64,000 nt of DNA from Robertmurraya kyonggiensis (GCF_005116465.1 NZ_SWBM01000005.1:124001-188000), one strand, 5' to 3'; positions 26,077 to 35,661 are shown, numbered from the stretch's first letter. Notes: a model not told the origin generated them from the sequence alone. Numbers and translations are program-made.

Positions 26077-27160
26077 TTTTTTTCACCTTCTTCGCAATCA
26101 AGGTAGCTACCAGTAACAATGGAAAGTAAAAAAAATTAAGGTAGAACCCAATTTGTCCAACTAAATCACTTAGAAGATTGACTTGTTTTCGAGTGAACAG
26201 CAAGCTCGTAGCGATTAAACAAATAAAGGCCAAAATAGGAACTGTTGTTCGTTGTTTGATTGAAAATAATCGTTTGGCAATGCGGCTGGAACACCATAAA
26301 GCAATACTTGCATTAGGCAAAATAATTAAGCACCAATTGGCAATTCCAATATACTCAAATCGTTCTACAAAAGGCATCATAATGATTTTCCACATTGTTA
26401 AGGTTGGCCAAATGTTCTTTTGTAGCTGATTTTCTGGAAAATAAGCAAAGGTAAGGATGGCTAGGTATACGTAAATCATTGTCGTGGAAAATACAGCCAA
26501 GTGAGCCCATTTTTTTGATTTTTTTTGATCTTTGATAAAAGGATAAAAGATCAGCAGGGACTCAAACCCTAGCACAGTTAGGGACATATTTTTACTGCCT
26601 AAAAGAATGTCTGAAATCGAGTGATCTAAGATTGGAAGCAGATTATCGAATTCAGCATATGGAAGTGTGAATAAAAAGAGTGCCAAAACGTAGAAGGGGA
26701 GGACAATCCCGAAAAAAGCCATCCCTGTTACCGTTCTGAAACCGCCAAAAATGATGTATACCACAACAATAAGAAAGATTAGAGAAAACCAAAAGGTCGT
26801 TAGGTCAGTAAACATCCATACTTGTACAATTTCCACATAAGTTCTTATGACAGTCACTGTTAATAAGAGGTAGTAAAGAATAAAAAATAGGCCGAATATT
26901 TTACTGACGATTTTTCCAAAGACAAATGTATGGATGGAAATCATATCTCCATTTACGGTTTCTAACATTTTAAAAAGAGCCCATAACACGATATGGACAG
27001 CTATTCCTGCCAGGATAATCGATATCCATGCATCATACCCAGCGGTTTTGGCGATAATTCTTTGAAACCCTAATATACCGATCCCGAATTGCATCTTTTG
27101 CACGACAAAGAAGACGAGAAAAGGAGAGATTTTTTTGTTTTCGGGAATGCTTACACTCAT
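26060..27160 (-). CDS. Spore germination permease-like protein, GerAB family (operon 1)
   Basis: 366 residues with ten hydrophobic segments, of the amino-acid-permease-like GerAB/Spore_permease family. It begins with the conserved region VVQKMQFGIGILGFQRIIAK. In the third quarter is PFVERFEYIGIANWCLIILPN, a well-conserved stretch of this family. It is the B subunit of the germinant receptor and thought to bind the nutrient. AGAGGT stands 8-9 nt upstream of the ATG. Order A-B-C on the minus strand, with 12 bp between A and B. Confidence 0.92.
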   Translation of the reverse strand: MSVSIPENKKISPFLVFFVVQKMQFGIGILGFQRIIAKTAGYDAWISIILAGIAVHIVLWALFKMLETVNGDMISIHTFVFGKIVSKIFGLFFILYYLLLTVTVIRTYVEIVQVWMFTDLTTFWFSLIFLIVVVYIIFGGFRTVTGMAFFGIVLPFYVLALFLFTLPYAEFDNLLPILDHSISDILLGSKNMSLTVLGFESLLIFYPFIKDQKKSKKWAHLAVFSTTMIYVYLAILTFAYFPENQLQKNIWPTLTMWKIIMMPFVERFEYIGIANWCLIILPNASIALWCSSRIAKRLFSIKQRTTVPILAFICLIATSLLFTRKQVNLLSDLVGQIGFYLNFFYFPLLLVATLIAKKVKKNEVGS

Positions 27161-27172
27161 GATGCAAAACCT

Positions 27173-28654
27173 CTATTCATCGATATCTTGTTTCTGTTTA
27201 GCATCTCTTTCATCCAATCGTGACGGATGCTTCGAACGTAAAAAAACTGGGCGTTTGGCTTGGTTTTTAAATGACAGCCTGATAAGAGCATCCTTCATAT
27301 CCTGTCTCCTCGGTGGATATAAGGGTTCTAAATACGGTCTCCCGAGGGAGGTCAGACGGATTAGATGAGTCAGCATGATACAAAAAGATAATACAATTCC
27401 AACCAATCCCCACAACTCCGCAAATAATAGAAACGGAAATCGCAGTAAGCGAATGGTATTGCCCATTCTATAAACTGGTGTTGTAAAGGAGGCAAGCGCA
27501 GCTAGAGCAATGATAATCAAGAGGACGTTGCTTGTTAGGCCAGCTTCTACGCTTGCTGTTCCAATAACAATCCCTCCTACGATACCGATCGTTTGGCCAA
27601 CCTTGGTCGGTAGTCTTGCTCCAGCTTCTCGCAATAGTTCAATTGTTAACTCAAGAAAGAGTGCCTCAAGTATTGGTGGAAAAGGAATTGCCCGTCGTGA
27701 AGCGACCAATGCACTCAATAGATCACGAGGGATAAGCTCATAATGATAACTTAAGGTTGCTACGTAAATAGGTGTAACTAGAATGGAAAAGGTTACGGCA
27801 AATAGTCGAATCAATCGGAAAAAGGACGATACAATCCAGTTGAGAAAATAATCTTCAAAAGAACTGAACAATTCTACTAAAGTCGTTGGTCCGATCAAAG
27901 CATGAGGAGAACCGTCAACGATGATGGCCACTTTTCCTTCAATGATACTTGCGGTTACCCGATCTGGCCTTTCTGTGTCAAGCAACTGTGGAAATGGAGA
28001 GTTTTGATTATCTGAGATAATTTGAACGATGAAGGAACTATCCGTAACTCCGTCAATGTCAATGTCCTGTAACCGTTGCCGAACCGTATTTATATTTTCT
28101 TGATTAGTAATCTCTTCAAGATAAATGATCGCGACCTTTGTTTTTGATATTTTTCCAACCGTTAATTCTTCAATCACCAGCTCTTTAACAGGAATCCTTT
28201 TTCTAACCAGATTCAGATTTTGTTTCATTGATTCGACAAAGGCTTCCTTTGGTCCAATAACGCTAAATTCGACCTCAGGAACCCCAATACTTCTACCAAC
28301 TTCTCTTTGCGCGGCAAAGAAACACAATTGTTCCTCGTTTCCCACTACTTGAACAAGAACATAACCATTAAACAGTTTTAATTCAATATCTTTTGGGTTT
28401 GTAGAAATTTCTGTCTCAGCAATGGTAATCAATTCTGGAACATCATCTAGGTTGTAAAGCTCTCCATGTAGCAAATAGGGGAGAGCCTCTTTGTGAATGA
28501 TTTTTTCATCCGTGAGGCTTGCGATGAAAGTTAGATAGAACTCGACTTTTGTTTTCTCGTTGGTAAAATGAATATTTTTATAATCATTTGATTTAGACAA
28601 GACTTTTTCTAGTGCTTCTTTTTCAGTGTTTTTTTTCTTGAATGGAATTTTCAT
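27173..28654 (-). CDS. Spore germination protein, GerAA family (operon 1)
   Basis: 493 residues. The N-terminal hydrophilic domain (about 1-240) ends in LLDTERPDRVTASIIEGKVAIIVDG, and the membrane domain carries the hallmark PFPPILEALFLELTIELLREAG followed by RLPTKVGQTIGIVGGIVIG. A C-terminal hydrophilic tail (RQDMKDALIRLSFKNQ) completes the usual A-subunit plan. A GGGG ribosome site stands before the ATG. It is the first gene of a gerA-gerB-gerC operon, normally transcribed in the forespore by sigma-G; I could not make a firm sigma-G promoter call. Confidence 0.93.
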   Translation of the reverse strand: MKIPFKKKNTEKEALEKVLSKSNDYKNIHFTNEKTKVEFYLTFIASLTDEKIIHKEALPYLLHGELYNLDDVPELITIAETEISTNPKDIELKLFNGYVLVQVVGNEEQLCFFAAQREVGRSIGVPEVEFSVIGPKEAFVESMKQNLNLVRKRIPVKELVIEELTVGKISKTKVAIIYLEEITNQENINTVRQRLQDIDIDGVTDSSFIVQIISDNQNSPFPQLLDTERPDRVTASIIEGKVAIIVDGSPHALIGPTTLVELFSSFEDYFLNWIVSSFFRLIRLFAVTFSILVTPIYVATLSYHYELIPRDLLSALVASRRAIPFPPILEALFLELTIELLREAGARLPTKVGQTIGIVGGIVIGTASVEAGLTSNVLLIIIALAALASFTTPVYRMGNTIRLLRFPFLLFAELWGLVGIVLSFCIMLTHLIRLTSLGRPYLEPLYPPRRQDMKDALIRLSFKNQAKRPVFLRSKHPSRLDERDAKQKQDIDE

Positions 28655-28739
28655 CGGAGCAGATCCCCTTATCCAAAAAGCTACACATATTGTTTCCTTT
28701 TTTGGTAGGATTATCCGGATTTTTCTTGAGGGAAATGAG

Positions 28740-28770
28740 AAAAGAGCCCGTATGAAATCGGACTCTTTTC
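28740..28770 (-). terminator. Terminator of yfiY-like gene
   Basis: GAAAAGAGTCCG and CGGGCTCTTTTC (minus strand, 28770-28740) pair with one mismatch, and CTCATTT follows. A second hairpin (GGCTCAT/ATGAGCC, 28778-28803) stands between it and the stop codon. Confidence 0.7.
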
Positions 28771-28813
28771 GAGAGGGGGCTCATTATTGTAGGGGTATGA
28801 GCCGAGCAATCAT

Positions 28814-29770
28814 CTATTTTAGGAAAGTGTTCTCAATATCATCTAACATTTTGTTTGCAGCCAGTACTCCTCCAGCTGTGTTCCAAATGACGTCATCAAC
28901 TTTATGGACTGCTCCATTCTTAGAGACGGTTAGATTCTTAAATAAAGGATCTTCCAACCATTCTTTTTCAAGCTCAGTTGCTGCACCATCACCAGTTTCA
29001 TAAGTGAAATAGAAAAGAATATCACCATCCATTAATGGAACTTGTTCCTTTGTAACACCGTTAAGGGCAAATTCATCGACATCCTGACTTTCAGGTCGAG
29101 CAAATCCAAGTTGATCCAGAATCACGCCTGAAAAAGAATCTTTTTGATAAATACGGACATCTCCTGCAACAAAGCGAACGACCGAAATCTTTTTCGTTAA
29201 TTGATCACTTAGTTTTCCTTTTAGCTCATCGATACGAGCATCGTAGGATGCTAGTGTTTCTTTTCCTTTTTCTTCGAGATTAAGAGCTTTTGCATAAAAC
29301 TCAAAGTTTTCCTTCCAATTACCAGCTAAGTTCTCCGAAAAGACGGTTGGAGCAATTTGGCTGAGTTGCTCATAAATAGCTTCTTGGCGCACCTTATTTC
29401 CTATAATCAAGTCTGGTTGAAGACTTGCAATAGCTTCAAGATTAACTTCACTTTCAGTTCCGACTACCTCGACATCTTTCATTTGACTAGCAATATGATC
29501 ATACCAAGGATCACCTGTCCAGGATTGGACCGCACCAACAGGTGTTATTCCAAGTGCAAATAGAGCTTCAGTTCCTTCATTTGTTAGGATTACAACCTTT
29601 TTAGGAGCCTTATCAATGAGAGTAGATCCCATAGCGTGCTCGATTGTATAACTTGTATCTTCAGTCTTTGTTGCTGCCCCTTTTGTATCGCTGCTAGTTT
29701 CTTTAGAGCCACAGGCAGCCAAAAGAAAAACGATCGTGAAAATAGTTAGTATAGATTTAAGATGGTTCAT
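28814..29770 (-). CDS. yfiY: Siderophore-binding lipoprotein (YfiY-like)
   Basis: 318 residues. The lipoprotein signal ends in LAAC (about residue 20), then a Ser/Thr/Lys linker. The class III binding-protein fold shows KKVVILTNEGTEALFALGITPVGA, NLEAIASLQPDLIIGN and the end KMLDDIENTFLK. It is closest in plan to B. subtilis YfiY, the receptor for schizokinen/arthrobactin-type hydroxamate-citrate siderophores. It is divergent from the permease/ATPase genes, and both directions carry Fur boxes. GGAGG precedes the ATG. Confidence 0.9.
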   Translation of the reverse strand: MNHLKSILTIFTIVFLLAACGSKETSSDTKGAATKTEDTSYTIEHAMGSTLIDKAPKKVVILTNEGTEALFALGITPVGAVQSWTGDPWYDHIASQMKDVEVVGTESEVNLEAIASLQPDLIIGNKVRQEAIYEQLSQIAPTVFSENLAGNWKENFEFYAKALNLEEKGKETLASYDARIDELKGKLSDQLTKKISVVRFVAGDVRIYQKDSFSGVILDQLGFARPESQDVDEFALNGVTKEQVPLMDGDILFYFTYETGDGAATELEKEWLEDPLFKNLTVSKNGAVHKVDDVIWNTAGGVLAANKMLDDIENTFLK

Positions 29771-29793
29771 GAGTACCTCCTAATATGTATAAG

Positions 29794-29848
29794 TGATAAT
29801 GATTTTCAATTACAAATTTATCTTAAAGCGATTTCATAGACGTGTCAA
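29794..29848 (-). promoter_or_regulatory. Fur-controlled promoter of yfiY
   Basis: On the minus strand TTGACA (29848-29843), 17-nt spacer and TAAGAT (29825-29820). A 7-1-7 Fur box TGATAATGATTTTCA (written on plus, 29794-29808) has one mismatch and lies just downstream of the -10. Confidence 0.85.
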
Positions 29849-29856
29849 TAGTTAAT

Positions 29857-29904
29857 TGAAAATGATTATCATAATCATTGACAGTAGATTTTCCTTTTTA
29901 TAGA
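29857..29904 (+). promoter_or_regulatory. Fur boxes and promoter of yfiZ-yfhA
   Basis: Two overlapping 7-1-7 Fur boxes, TGAAAATGATTATCA (29857-29871) and the perfect palindrome TGATTATCATAATCA (29863-29877), directly precede the -35 TTGACA (29878-29883). The -10 is either TATAGA (29899-29904, 15-nt spacer) or TAGACT (17-nt spacer). Confidence 0.82.
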
Positions 29905-29959
29905 CTTGATAGTAGTTTGATAGTTAATTATTAATTTCTTATGGAAAGGTAATATACTG

Positions 29960-30964
29960 ATGCTTTTAAAGAATAATAGTCAAAGAATTATTGGCCTCCT
30001 ATTTACAGTTATTTTCCTTTTGTTATTAATGTGCGCAAGCATTGTATATGGTTACACGGATACGACGTGGAGGATGGCTTGGGAGGCACTACAGAATAAC
30101 AATGGATCAAATGAGCACTTAGTGATTGAGACGGTTAGACTTCCAAGAGCACTCATTGCTGCAGCTGTCGGGAGTAGCCTGGCGATTGCAGGAGCATTAA
30201 TGCAAACCTTAACAAAAAATCCACTCGCGTCTCCAGGTATCTTAGGGGTTAATGCAGGAGCAGGATTTGCAGTCGTGTTAGGGGTTACCCTATTTTCAAT
30301 TAGCAATTTGCAGGCATTTACGTGGATTGCATTTTTAGGAGCAGCTGTAGCGGCCATTGGTGTTTATGTTATTGGGACTATCGGTAGGGAAGGACTAACA
30401 CCGATGAAATTGACCTTGGCTGGCGCCGCGATGGCCGCGATGTTTTCGTCCTTTACACAAGGCTTTCTCGTCATCAACGAAGCAGCGCTAGAACAGGTGT
30501 TATTTTGGTTAGCAGGTTCTGTACAGGGAAGAAAGCTAGAAATATTAACAGCTGTACTGCCATACTTAATCATTGGTTGGCTGGGAGCCATTCTCCTTGC
30601 TGGAAAAATGAATGTCCTTTCCATGGGAGAGGATGTTGCTAAAGGGCTTGGTGTTCAAACAGGACTAGTAAAAATCGTCACAGCGATTGTGATTATTTTA
30701 TTAGCAGGAGGGGCGGTTGCAATTGCTGGACCAATTGCTTTTATCGGCATTGTCGTTCCTCACATTACACGTGCTTTGGTTGGAATTGATCATCGGTGGG
30801 TTATCCCTTTTTCTGGTCTTCTAGGAGGTATACTTTTACTTGTAGCGGATATTTTAGCCCGATATGTGATTATGCCTCAGGAAGTGCCAGTCGGAGTTAT
30901 GACTGCGATTATTGGAACGCCTTTCTTTATTTTTATTGCAAGAAGGGGGTGGGGTGGGAAATGA
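29960..30964 (+). CDS. yfiZ: Siderophore ABC permease (YfiZ-like)
   Basis: 334 residues, FecCD-type with about nine hydrophobic segments. Landmarks are RLPRALIAAAVGSSLAIAGALMQ, NPLASPGILGVNAGAGFAVV and GPIAFIGIVVPHITRALVGIDHRWV, the last being the ATPase contact region. It is the first gene of the plus-strand unit, opposite the binding-protein gene. The stop codon overlaps the start of the next permease (ATGA). AAAGG lies 10 nt upstream of the ATG. Confidence 0.92.
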   Translation: MLLKNNSQRIIGLLFTVIFLLLLMCASIVYGYTDTTWRMAWEALQNNNGSNEHLVIETVRLPRALIAAAVGSSLAIAGALMQTLTKNPLASPGILGVNAGAGFAVVLGVTLFSISNLQAFTWIAFLGAAVAAIGVYVIGTIGREGLTPMKLTLAGAAMAAMFSSFTQGFLVINEAALEQVLFWLAGSVQGRKLEILTAVLPYLIIGWLGAILLAGKMNVLSMGEDVAKGLGVQTGLVKIVTAIVIILLAGGAVAIAGPIAFIGIVVPHITRALVGIDHRWVIPFSGLLGGILLLVADILARYVIMPQEVPVGVMTAIIGTPFFIFIARRGWGGK

Positions 30965-32016
30965 ATACGTTTAAAAGCATTCGATTGTTCAATAAGAAAG
31001 TTTCTTTTCTATTAGATAAACAAGCTGGAAAAGTGATTGCTTTGATGGCGTTCTTGGCTATAGCAGTGTTTATTTTAAGTACTGGGTTAGGAGATATGAA
31101 AATAAATCCACTTACCGTTGTACACGTCTTTTTTGGTGGCGGGGCAGATTTGGAGAGATTGGTTGTTACTTCATTTCGCTTGCCACGAATCATCGTTGCA
31201 CTCATGGTTGGCATTTCTTTGGCGGTAGCGGGAGCGATTTTACAAGGTATGATTCGCAATCCATTGGCATCCCCAGATATTCTTGGAATTACAGGAGGAG
31301 CAGCGGTTGCAGTTGTTGGATTTTTAGCCTTTTTTAGTGATGATAAAAGTGGGCTTACCGTAAGTATTCAATGGATGCCGTTGGCTGCATTTATTGGGGC
31401 AGGTGTAATTGCTTTTCTAGTCTATATTCTTGCTTGGAAAAATGGTGTCTCTCCCGTTCGTCTTGTTCTTATAGGAATTGGGATATCTACACTGATGCAG
31501 GCGTTCACGACCCTGCTGATGATCTTAGGTCCGATTTATCGGGCGAATCAAGCGAATATTTGGATCACTGGAACCGTTCATGGCTCAACATGGGCAAATG
31601 TTCAAATTCTTGTTCCGTGGACTATCGTCCTCGTTGTACTTGCATGGACGATGTCGAGAAATATAAATGTGCAAGAACTTGGAGATGAAATTGCCGTTGG
31701 AGTTGGGAGTCATATACAGAGGCAAAGATTCTTGCTATTAATGATTAGTACAGGGCTAATTGGAAGTTCTGTCGCCTTCGCGGGAGGGATTGGTTTTGTG
31801 GGACTCATGGCTCCTCATATGGCGAGAAGATTAGTAGGGTCTGCCTTTGGAGCGTTACTACCAGTATCTGCTTTAATAGGTGGAATACTCGTGATGATCG
31901 CGGATTTAATCGGAAGAACCCTGTTTGCTCCATTAGAGATTCCAGCAGGAGTATTTACTGCGGGAATAGGGGCTCCGTACTTTATCTATCTGCTTTATAA
32001 AACAAGGAATACATAG
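30961..32016 (+). CDS. yfhA: Siderophore ABC permease (YfhA-like)
   Basis: 351 residues from the ATG at 30961, which overlaps the previous stop and is preceded by GAAGGGGGTGG; a longer in-frame reading back to 30796 lies within yfiZ. FecCD family: RLPRIIVALMVGISLAVAGAILQ, NPLASPDILGITGGAAVAVV and GGIGFVGLMAPHMARRLVG. With YfiZ it forms the heterodimeric channel. Its N-terminus is about 15 residues longer on the cytoplasmic side than that of YfiZ. Confidence 0.92.
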   Translation: MNTFKSIRLFNKKVSFLLDKQAGKVIALMAFLAIAVFILSTGLGDMKINPLTVVHVFFGGGADLERLVVTSFRLPRIIVALMVGISLAVAGAILQGMIRNPLASPDILGITGGAAVAVVGFLAFFSDDKSGLTVSIQWMPLAAFIGAGVIAFLVYILAWKNGVSPVRLVLIGIGISTLMQAFTTLLMILGPIYRANQANIWITGTVHGSTWANVQILVPWTIVLVVLAWTMSRNINVQELGDEIAVGVGSHIQRQRFLLLMISTGLIGSSVAFAGGIGFVGLMAPHMARRLVGSAFGALLPVSALIGGILVMIADLIGRTLFAPLEIPAGVFTAGIGAPYFIYLLYKTRNT

Positions 32017-32028
32017 GGAGTGTGTAAC

Positions 32029-32841
32029 ATGGCAGAGGCAATAGAAACGAAAGATTTAACGCTGTCCTATGGGGATGAGGTTATTATTGATGAGTTGGAT
32101 TTAATTATTCCTAAAGGAGAGATTACTGTTTTTATAGGTGGAAATGGCTGTGGAAAATCAACACTCCTTCGGTCGATTGCTCGTCTCTTGAAACCGAAAT
32201 CGGGTGCGGTCCTTTTAGAGGGAAAAGCGATTAGTCAAATGTCCACGAAAGCAGTTGCAAAACAGTTGGCAATTCTTCCGCAGTCTCCAATTGCTCCGGA
32301 AGGACTAACGGTGTTGCAACTTGTTAAACAAGGTCGATACCCGTATCAAACATGGTTAAAGCAGTGGTCAGAGGAAGATGAAAAGAAGGTAACAGCGGCA
32401 TTACTTGCAACGGGGATCGAAAGTTTGAAGGATCGTCTGGTGGATTCCTTATCTGGGGGACAGCGACAAAGAGCTTGGATTGCTATGACCTTAGCTCAGG
32501 ATACAGAGTTTTTACTTTTAGATGAACCGACAACGTATTTGGATATGACTCATCAAATTGAAATCTTGGATCTTTTGTTCGAGCTAAATGAAAAAGAGAA
32601 GAGAACCATTGTGATGGTACTCCATGATTTAAATCTAGCTTGTCGCTATGCTCATAATATTGTAGCTGTTAAAAATAAGAAGGTATTTGCACAGGGTAAA
32701 CCGGAACTTGTTATTAATTCCGAGTTAGTAAAGTCTGTATTTGGGATGGAGTGTGAGGTAACCTTTGACCCGTTATTCGGAACTCCGTTATGCATCCCGC
32801 ATGGAAAAGGGAGATATATTTTAAGACAAAAGCCGTTTTGA
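32029..32841 (+). CDS. Siderophore ABC ATPase (YusV/FecE-like)
   Basis: 270 residues from ATG 32029, 8 nt after GGGAG; a GTG at 32020 is within this site. Walker A is GGNGCGKST, the signature LSGGQRQRAWIAM and Walker B FLLLDEPTTYLD; VLHDLNLA gives the switch His. In B. subtilis the YfiY/YfiZ/YfhA system borrows the unlinked ATPase YusV; here the ATPase is encoded with its permeases, 12 bp after YfhA. The last codons lie in the terminator stem. Confidence 0.92.
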   Translation: MAEAIETKDLTLSYGDEVIIDELDLIIPKGEITVFIGGNGCGKSTLLRSIARLLKPKSGAVLLEGKAISQMSTKAVAKQLAILPQSPIAPEGLTVLQLVKQGRYPYQTWLKQWSEEDEKKVTAALLATGIESLKDRLVDSLSGGQRQRAWIAMTLAQDTEFLLLDEPTTYLDMTHQIEILDLLFELNEKEKRTIVMVLHDLNLACRYAHNIVAVKNKKVFAQGKPELVINSELVKSVFGMECEVTFDPLFGTPLCIPHGKGRYILRQKPF

Positions 32842-32866
32842 GTGATGATTCAAAACGGCTCTTTGT
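32831..32866 (+). terminator. Terminator of the yfiZ-yfhA-ATPase unit
   Basis: AGCCGTTTTGA (32831-32841) pairs perfectly with TCAAAACGGCT (32850-32860), then CTTTG. The left arm includes the stop codon. Confidence 0.85.
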
Positions 32867-32873
32867 AAGGAGT

Positions 32874-33005
32874 CTATCGTTTAAACTGGTTGTTCTGGCT
32901 GTTCTTTTTATCCTTATGTGCCTTTTCTGCGCCAGGTCCAGCATTGCCTTCTACACTTGCAGCACTAACTCCAGCCTTTGATGGATCTTTCTGTTTTTTG
33001 CCCAT
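32874..33005 (-). CDS. Small Lys/Ala/Gly-rich protein, possible minor SASP
   Basis: 43 codons from ATG 33005, 7 nt after GGAGG. The product starts MGKKQKDPSKAG and ends in NQFKR, has no hydrophobic segment and is strongly basic. Size and composition resemble minor small acid-soluble spore proteins (SspL/SspN/SspP group), but I cannot place it in one of them. It is convergent with the siderophore ATPase gene and would share its terminator region. Confidence 0.6.
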   Translation of the reverse strand: MGKKQKDPSKAGVSAASVEGNAGPGAEKAHKDKKNSQNNQFKR

Positions 33006-33202
33006 TCGAACACCTCCAAAAATAAAGTTGCATCCATAACATTCCCTAACTTAACTGCCAATATGAACGGTTTAAATTTTCAAAAAAATCATTGCAGAAA
33101 GAGTCTAAATATTTTATGATTATAGTGTCTAATAAGTTTTGTTGTGCCCTTCATAGGGTGGATTCCCGAATTTTATAATTCGAAAATTTTTTGAACAGAA
33201 AA

Positions 33203-33220
33203 TGAATGAGCATTCATTCA
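33203..33220 (+). promoter_or_regulatory. FadR (TetR-type) operator before fadN
   Basis: TGAATGAGCATTCATTCA is an inverted repeat TGAATGA-4-TCATTCA that matches the FadR operator of Bacillus fatty-acid degradation genes. It lies 22 bp before the fadN start. Long-chain acyl-CoA would release the repressor. Confidence 0.88.
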
Positions 33221-33242
33221 AACGAAAAAGGGGGAGAAGTAT

Positions 33243-35627
33243 TTGGTCCAACAAATCAAAAAAGCAGCGGTCTTAGGCTCTGGTGTCATGGGCTCCGGCA
33301 TTGCCGCTCACTTAGCAAACATTGGAATACCAACCTTGCTACTGGATATAGTACCTCGTGAATTAACAGATGTAGAAAAAGCAAAAGGGTTAACCCTAGA
33401 AAATAAGCAAGTACGTAATCGAATTAGTGAAACAGCTATTCAAAAGCTGTTAAAACAAAAGCCTGCTCCACTAACTTCTAAGAAAAATCTTGCACTAATA
33501 AAAGCTGGAAATTTTGAGGATGATTTAGAGCAATTAAAAGATGTGGATTGGGTTATTGAAGTAGTAGTTGAAAACCTAGCAATCAAGCAACAGATTTTTG
33601 AAAAGGTTGACAAGTACCGCAAGCCTGGAAGCATTGTCAGCTCTAACACATCAGGAATTTCAGTTGAAGCAATGGTCGAAGGACGTTCCGAGGATTTTCA
33701 AAAGCATTTCCTAGGAACACATTTCTTCAATCCACCACGCTATTTAAAATTATTAGAAGTTATTCCAACGAAGCATACAGATCCACAAGTGCTTTCTTTC
33801 ATCAAAACGTTCGGGGAAGATGTTCTTGGTAAAGGTGTTGTTGAAGCAAAGGATACACCAAACTTTATTGCCAATCGCATTGGAACGTATGGACTACTAG
33901 TAACTGTTCGTGAAATGGTTAAAGGTGGTTACAGTGTTGGGGAAGTTGATTCTGTAACGGGTCCACTAATTGGAAGAGCGAAGAGTGCCACTTTTAGAAC
34001 CCTTGATGTAGTAGGTCTTGATACATTTGCTCACGTGGCAAAAAATGTGTACGACCAAGTTGAGGGTGCAGAAAAAGAAGTCTTTGAAATTCCAGCTTTT
34101 ATTCAGAAAATGATCGAAAATGGCTGGTTAGGAAGTAAATCTGGCCAAGGATTTTTCTTGAAACAAGGAAAAGAAATTCTTGAATTAGACCCTGAAACAC
34201 TTGTATACGGTCCTCGGAAAAAGCTGCAAGCACCTTCGATTGAAATGGCAAAGCAAGCCAAAGGCTTAGCGAATAAATTGAAAGCGCTTGTTTATGCGAA
34301 AGATCGTGCAGGAGAGCTCTTGTGGAATATTTATAGTCCTGTATTTGTTTACTCAGCAGACCTTCTTGGTCAAATTGCAGACGATGTTGTAGCAATTGAT
34401 CGTGCAATGAAGTGGGGGTTCGGCTGGCAGCAAGGTCCATTTGAAGCATGGGATGCAATTGGGATTGAGAAGTCCGTTCAAAGGATGGAAGAGCAAGGCT
34501 TAACCGTTCCAGAATGGGTCAAAGACATGCTTGCAAAAGGGTTTACTTCTTTTTATAAGGAAGAAGAGAATGGCGACTTATATTTCTACCAAAATGGTGA
34601 ATATAAATTAGTAGAAGAAAATCTGAAAGTTATGAATCTGGCAAAAATCAAAAAGCAAAAAGGTGTTATTAAAAAGAACACTGGTGCGAGCTTAATTGAT
34701 ATCGGCGATGGCGTAGCGTTACTTGAGTTCCATTCGAAGAGTAATGCAATTGGCCTAGATATTTTGCAGATGATTAATTTCGCGATTGATGAAGTGGAAA
34801 AGAATTACAAAGGTCTTGTAATCGGAAACCAAGGCAAGAATTTCTGTGTAGGTGCGAATCTTGCGATGATCCTAATGGAAGCACAGGACGATGTATTTGA
34901 GCTTGATATGGTTGTTCGTCACTTCCAGCAGGCAAGCTTGAAAATCAAATACAGCAGTAAGCCAGTTGTGGTTGCACCATTTGGTATGACTCTTGGTGGA
35001 GGTGCTGAAGTTTGTCTTCCTGCTGCTCATATTCAAGCTTCATCTGAAACGTATATGGGTCTTGTTGAAGCGGGTGTTGGTCTTATTCCTGGTGGAGGCG
35101 GAAACAAAGAGCTTTATATCAAGCATTTGAACAGTCTGCCAAATGGGGTTGAATTTGATCTTCAAAAGGTGGCCAATGCTGTATTTGAAAAGATTGCGAT
35201 GGCGAAGGTTTCTACTTCTGGAGAAGAAGCGCGCGATAACAATTTCTTAAACAAAGCTGATGGAATCAGTGTAAACGGAGATCATCAAATTTATGATGCA
35301 AAGCAAGTGGTGTTAGCCCTATCTGAACAGGGGTATACGCCTCCTGTCCGTAAAAAAGTGCCAGTTGTCGGCGAACCAGGTTATGCAACGTTATTACTGG
35401 GTGCACAAACTATGCTCTATTCTGGCTATATTTCTGAGCATGATATGAAGATAGCCAAGAAGCTTGCGTATGTAATTGCAGGAGGAAAGGTTCCGTATGG
35501 CACAGAAGTAGATGAGCAGTACTTGCTAGATTTGGAGAGAGAAGCGTTCTTAAGCCTAGTTGCAGAGCCGAAATCTCAGCAACGTATGCAGCATATGCTT
35601 TTAAAAGGAAAGCCGTTACGTAACTAA
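33243..35627 (+). CDS. fadN: 3-hydroxyacyl-CoA dehydrogenase / enoyl-CoA hydratase FadN
   Basis: 794 residues from a TTG start with GGGGGAG upstream. The N-terminal NAD-binding motif is GSGVMGSGIAAHLANIG, followed by HFFNPPRYLKLLEVIP of 3-hydroxyacyl-CoA dehydrogenases. The C-terminal half is a crotonase domain with GNQGKNFCVGANLAMI and GMTLGGGAEVCLPAA. It carries out hydration and the NAD-dependent oxidation steps of beta-oxidation. Order fadN-fadA-fadE equals B. subtilis yusL-yusK-yusJ, and the FadR operator lies just upstream. Confidence 0.96.
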   Translation: MVQQIKKAAVLGSGVMGSGIAAHLANIGIPTLLLDIVPRELTDVEKAKGLTLENKQVRNRISETAIQKLLKQKPAPLTSKKNLALIKAGNFEDDLEQLKDVDWVIEVVVENLAIKQQIFEKVDKYRKPGSIVSSNTSGISVEAMVEGRSEDFQKHFLGTHFFNPPRYLKLLEVIPTKHTDPQVLSFIKTFGEDVLGKGVVEAKDTPNFIANRIGTYGLLVTVREMVKGGYSVGEVDSVTGPLIGRAKSATFRTLDVVGLDTFAHVAKNVYDQVEGAEKEVFEIPAFIQKMIENGWLGSKSGQGFFLKQGKEILELDPETLVYGPRKKLQAPSIEMAKQAKGLANKLKALVYAKDRAGELLWNIYSPVFVYSADLLGQIADDVVAIDRAMKWGFGWQQGPFEAWDAIGIEKSVQRMEEQGLTVPEWVKDMLAKGFTSFYKEEENGDLYFYQNGEYKLVEENLKVMNLAKIKKQKGVIKKNTGASLIDIGDGVALLEFHSKSNAIGLDILQMINFAIDEVEKNYKGLVIGNQGKNFCVGANLAMILMEAQDDVFELDMVVRHFQQASLKIKYSSKPVVVAPFGMTLGGGAEVCLPAAHIQASSETYMGLVEAGVGLIPGGGGNKELYIKHLNSLPNGVEFDLQKVANAVFEKIAMAKVSTSGEEARDNNFLNKADGISVNGDHQIYDAKQVVLALSEQGYTPPVRKKVPVVGEPGYATLLLGAQTMLYSGYISEHDMKIAKKLAYVIAGGKVPYGTEVDEQYLLDLEREAFLSLVAEPKSQQRMQHMLLKGKPLRN

Positions 35628-35635
35628 TTGAGGAT

Positions 35636-35661
35636 TGATTTTTGACTGCCGTCAAAAATCA
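35636..35661 (+). other. Intercistronic hairpin between fadN and fadA
   Basis: A perfect 11-bp stem (TGATTTTTGAC, 35636-35646, with 35651-35661) closes a TGCC loop. There is no T run after it, so it is more likely an mRNA-stability or processing element than a terminator. The remaining 100 bp to fadA hold no promoter I can name. Confidence 0.6.

Noticed and set aside
30796-30960. N-terminal extension of the YfhA-like permease
   Set aside because: It lies within yfiZ; ATG 30961 overlaps the yfiZ stop and has a strong ribosome site.
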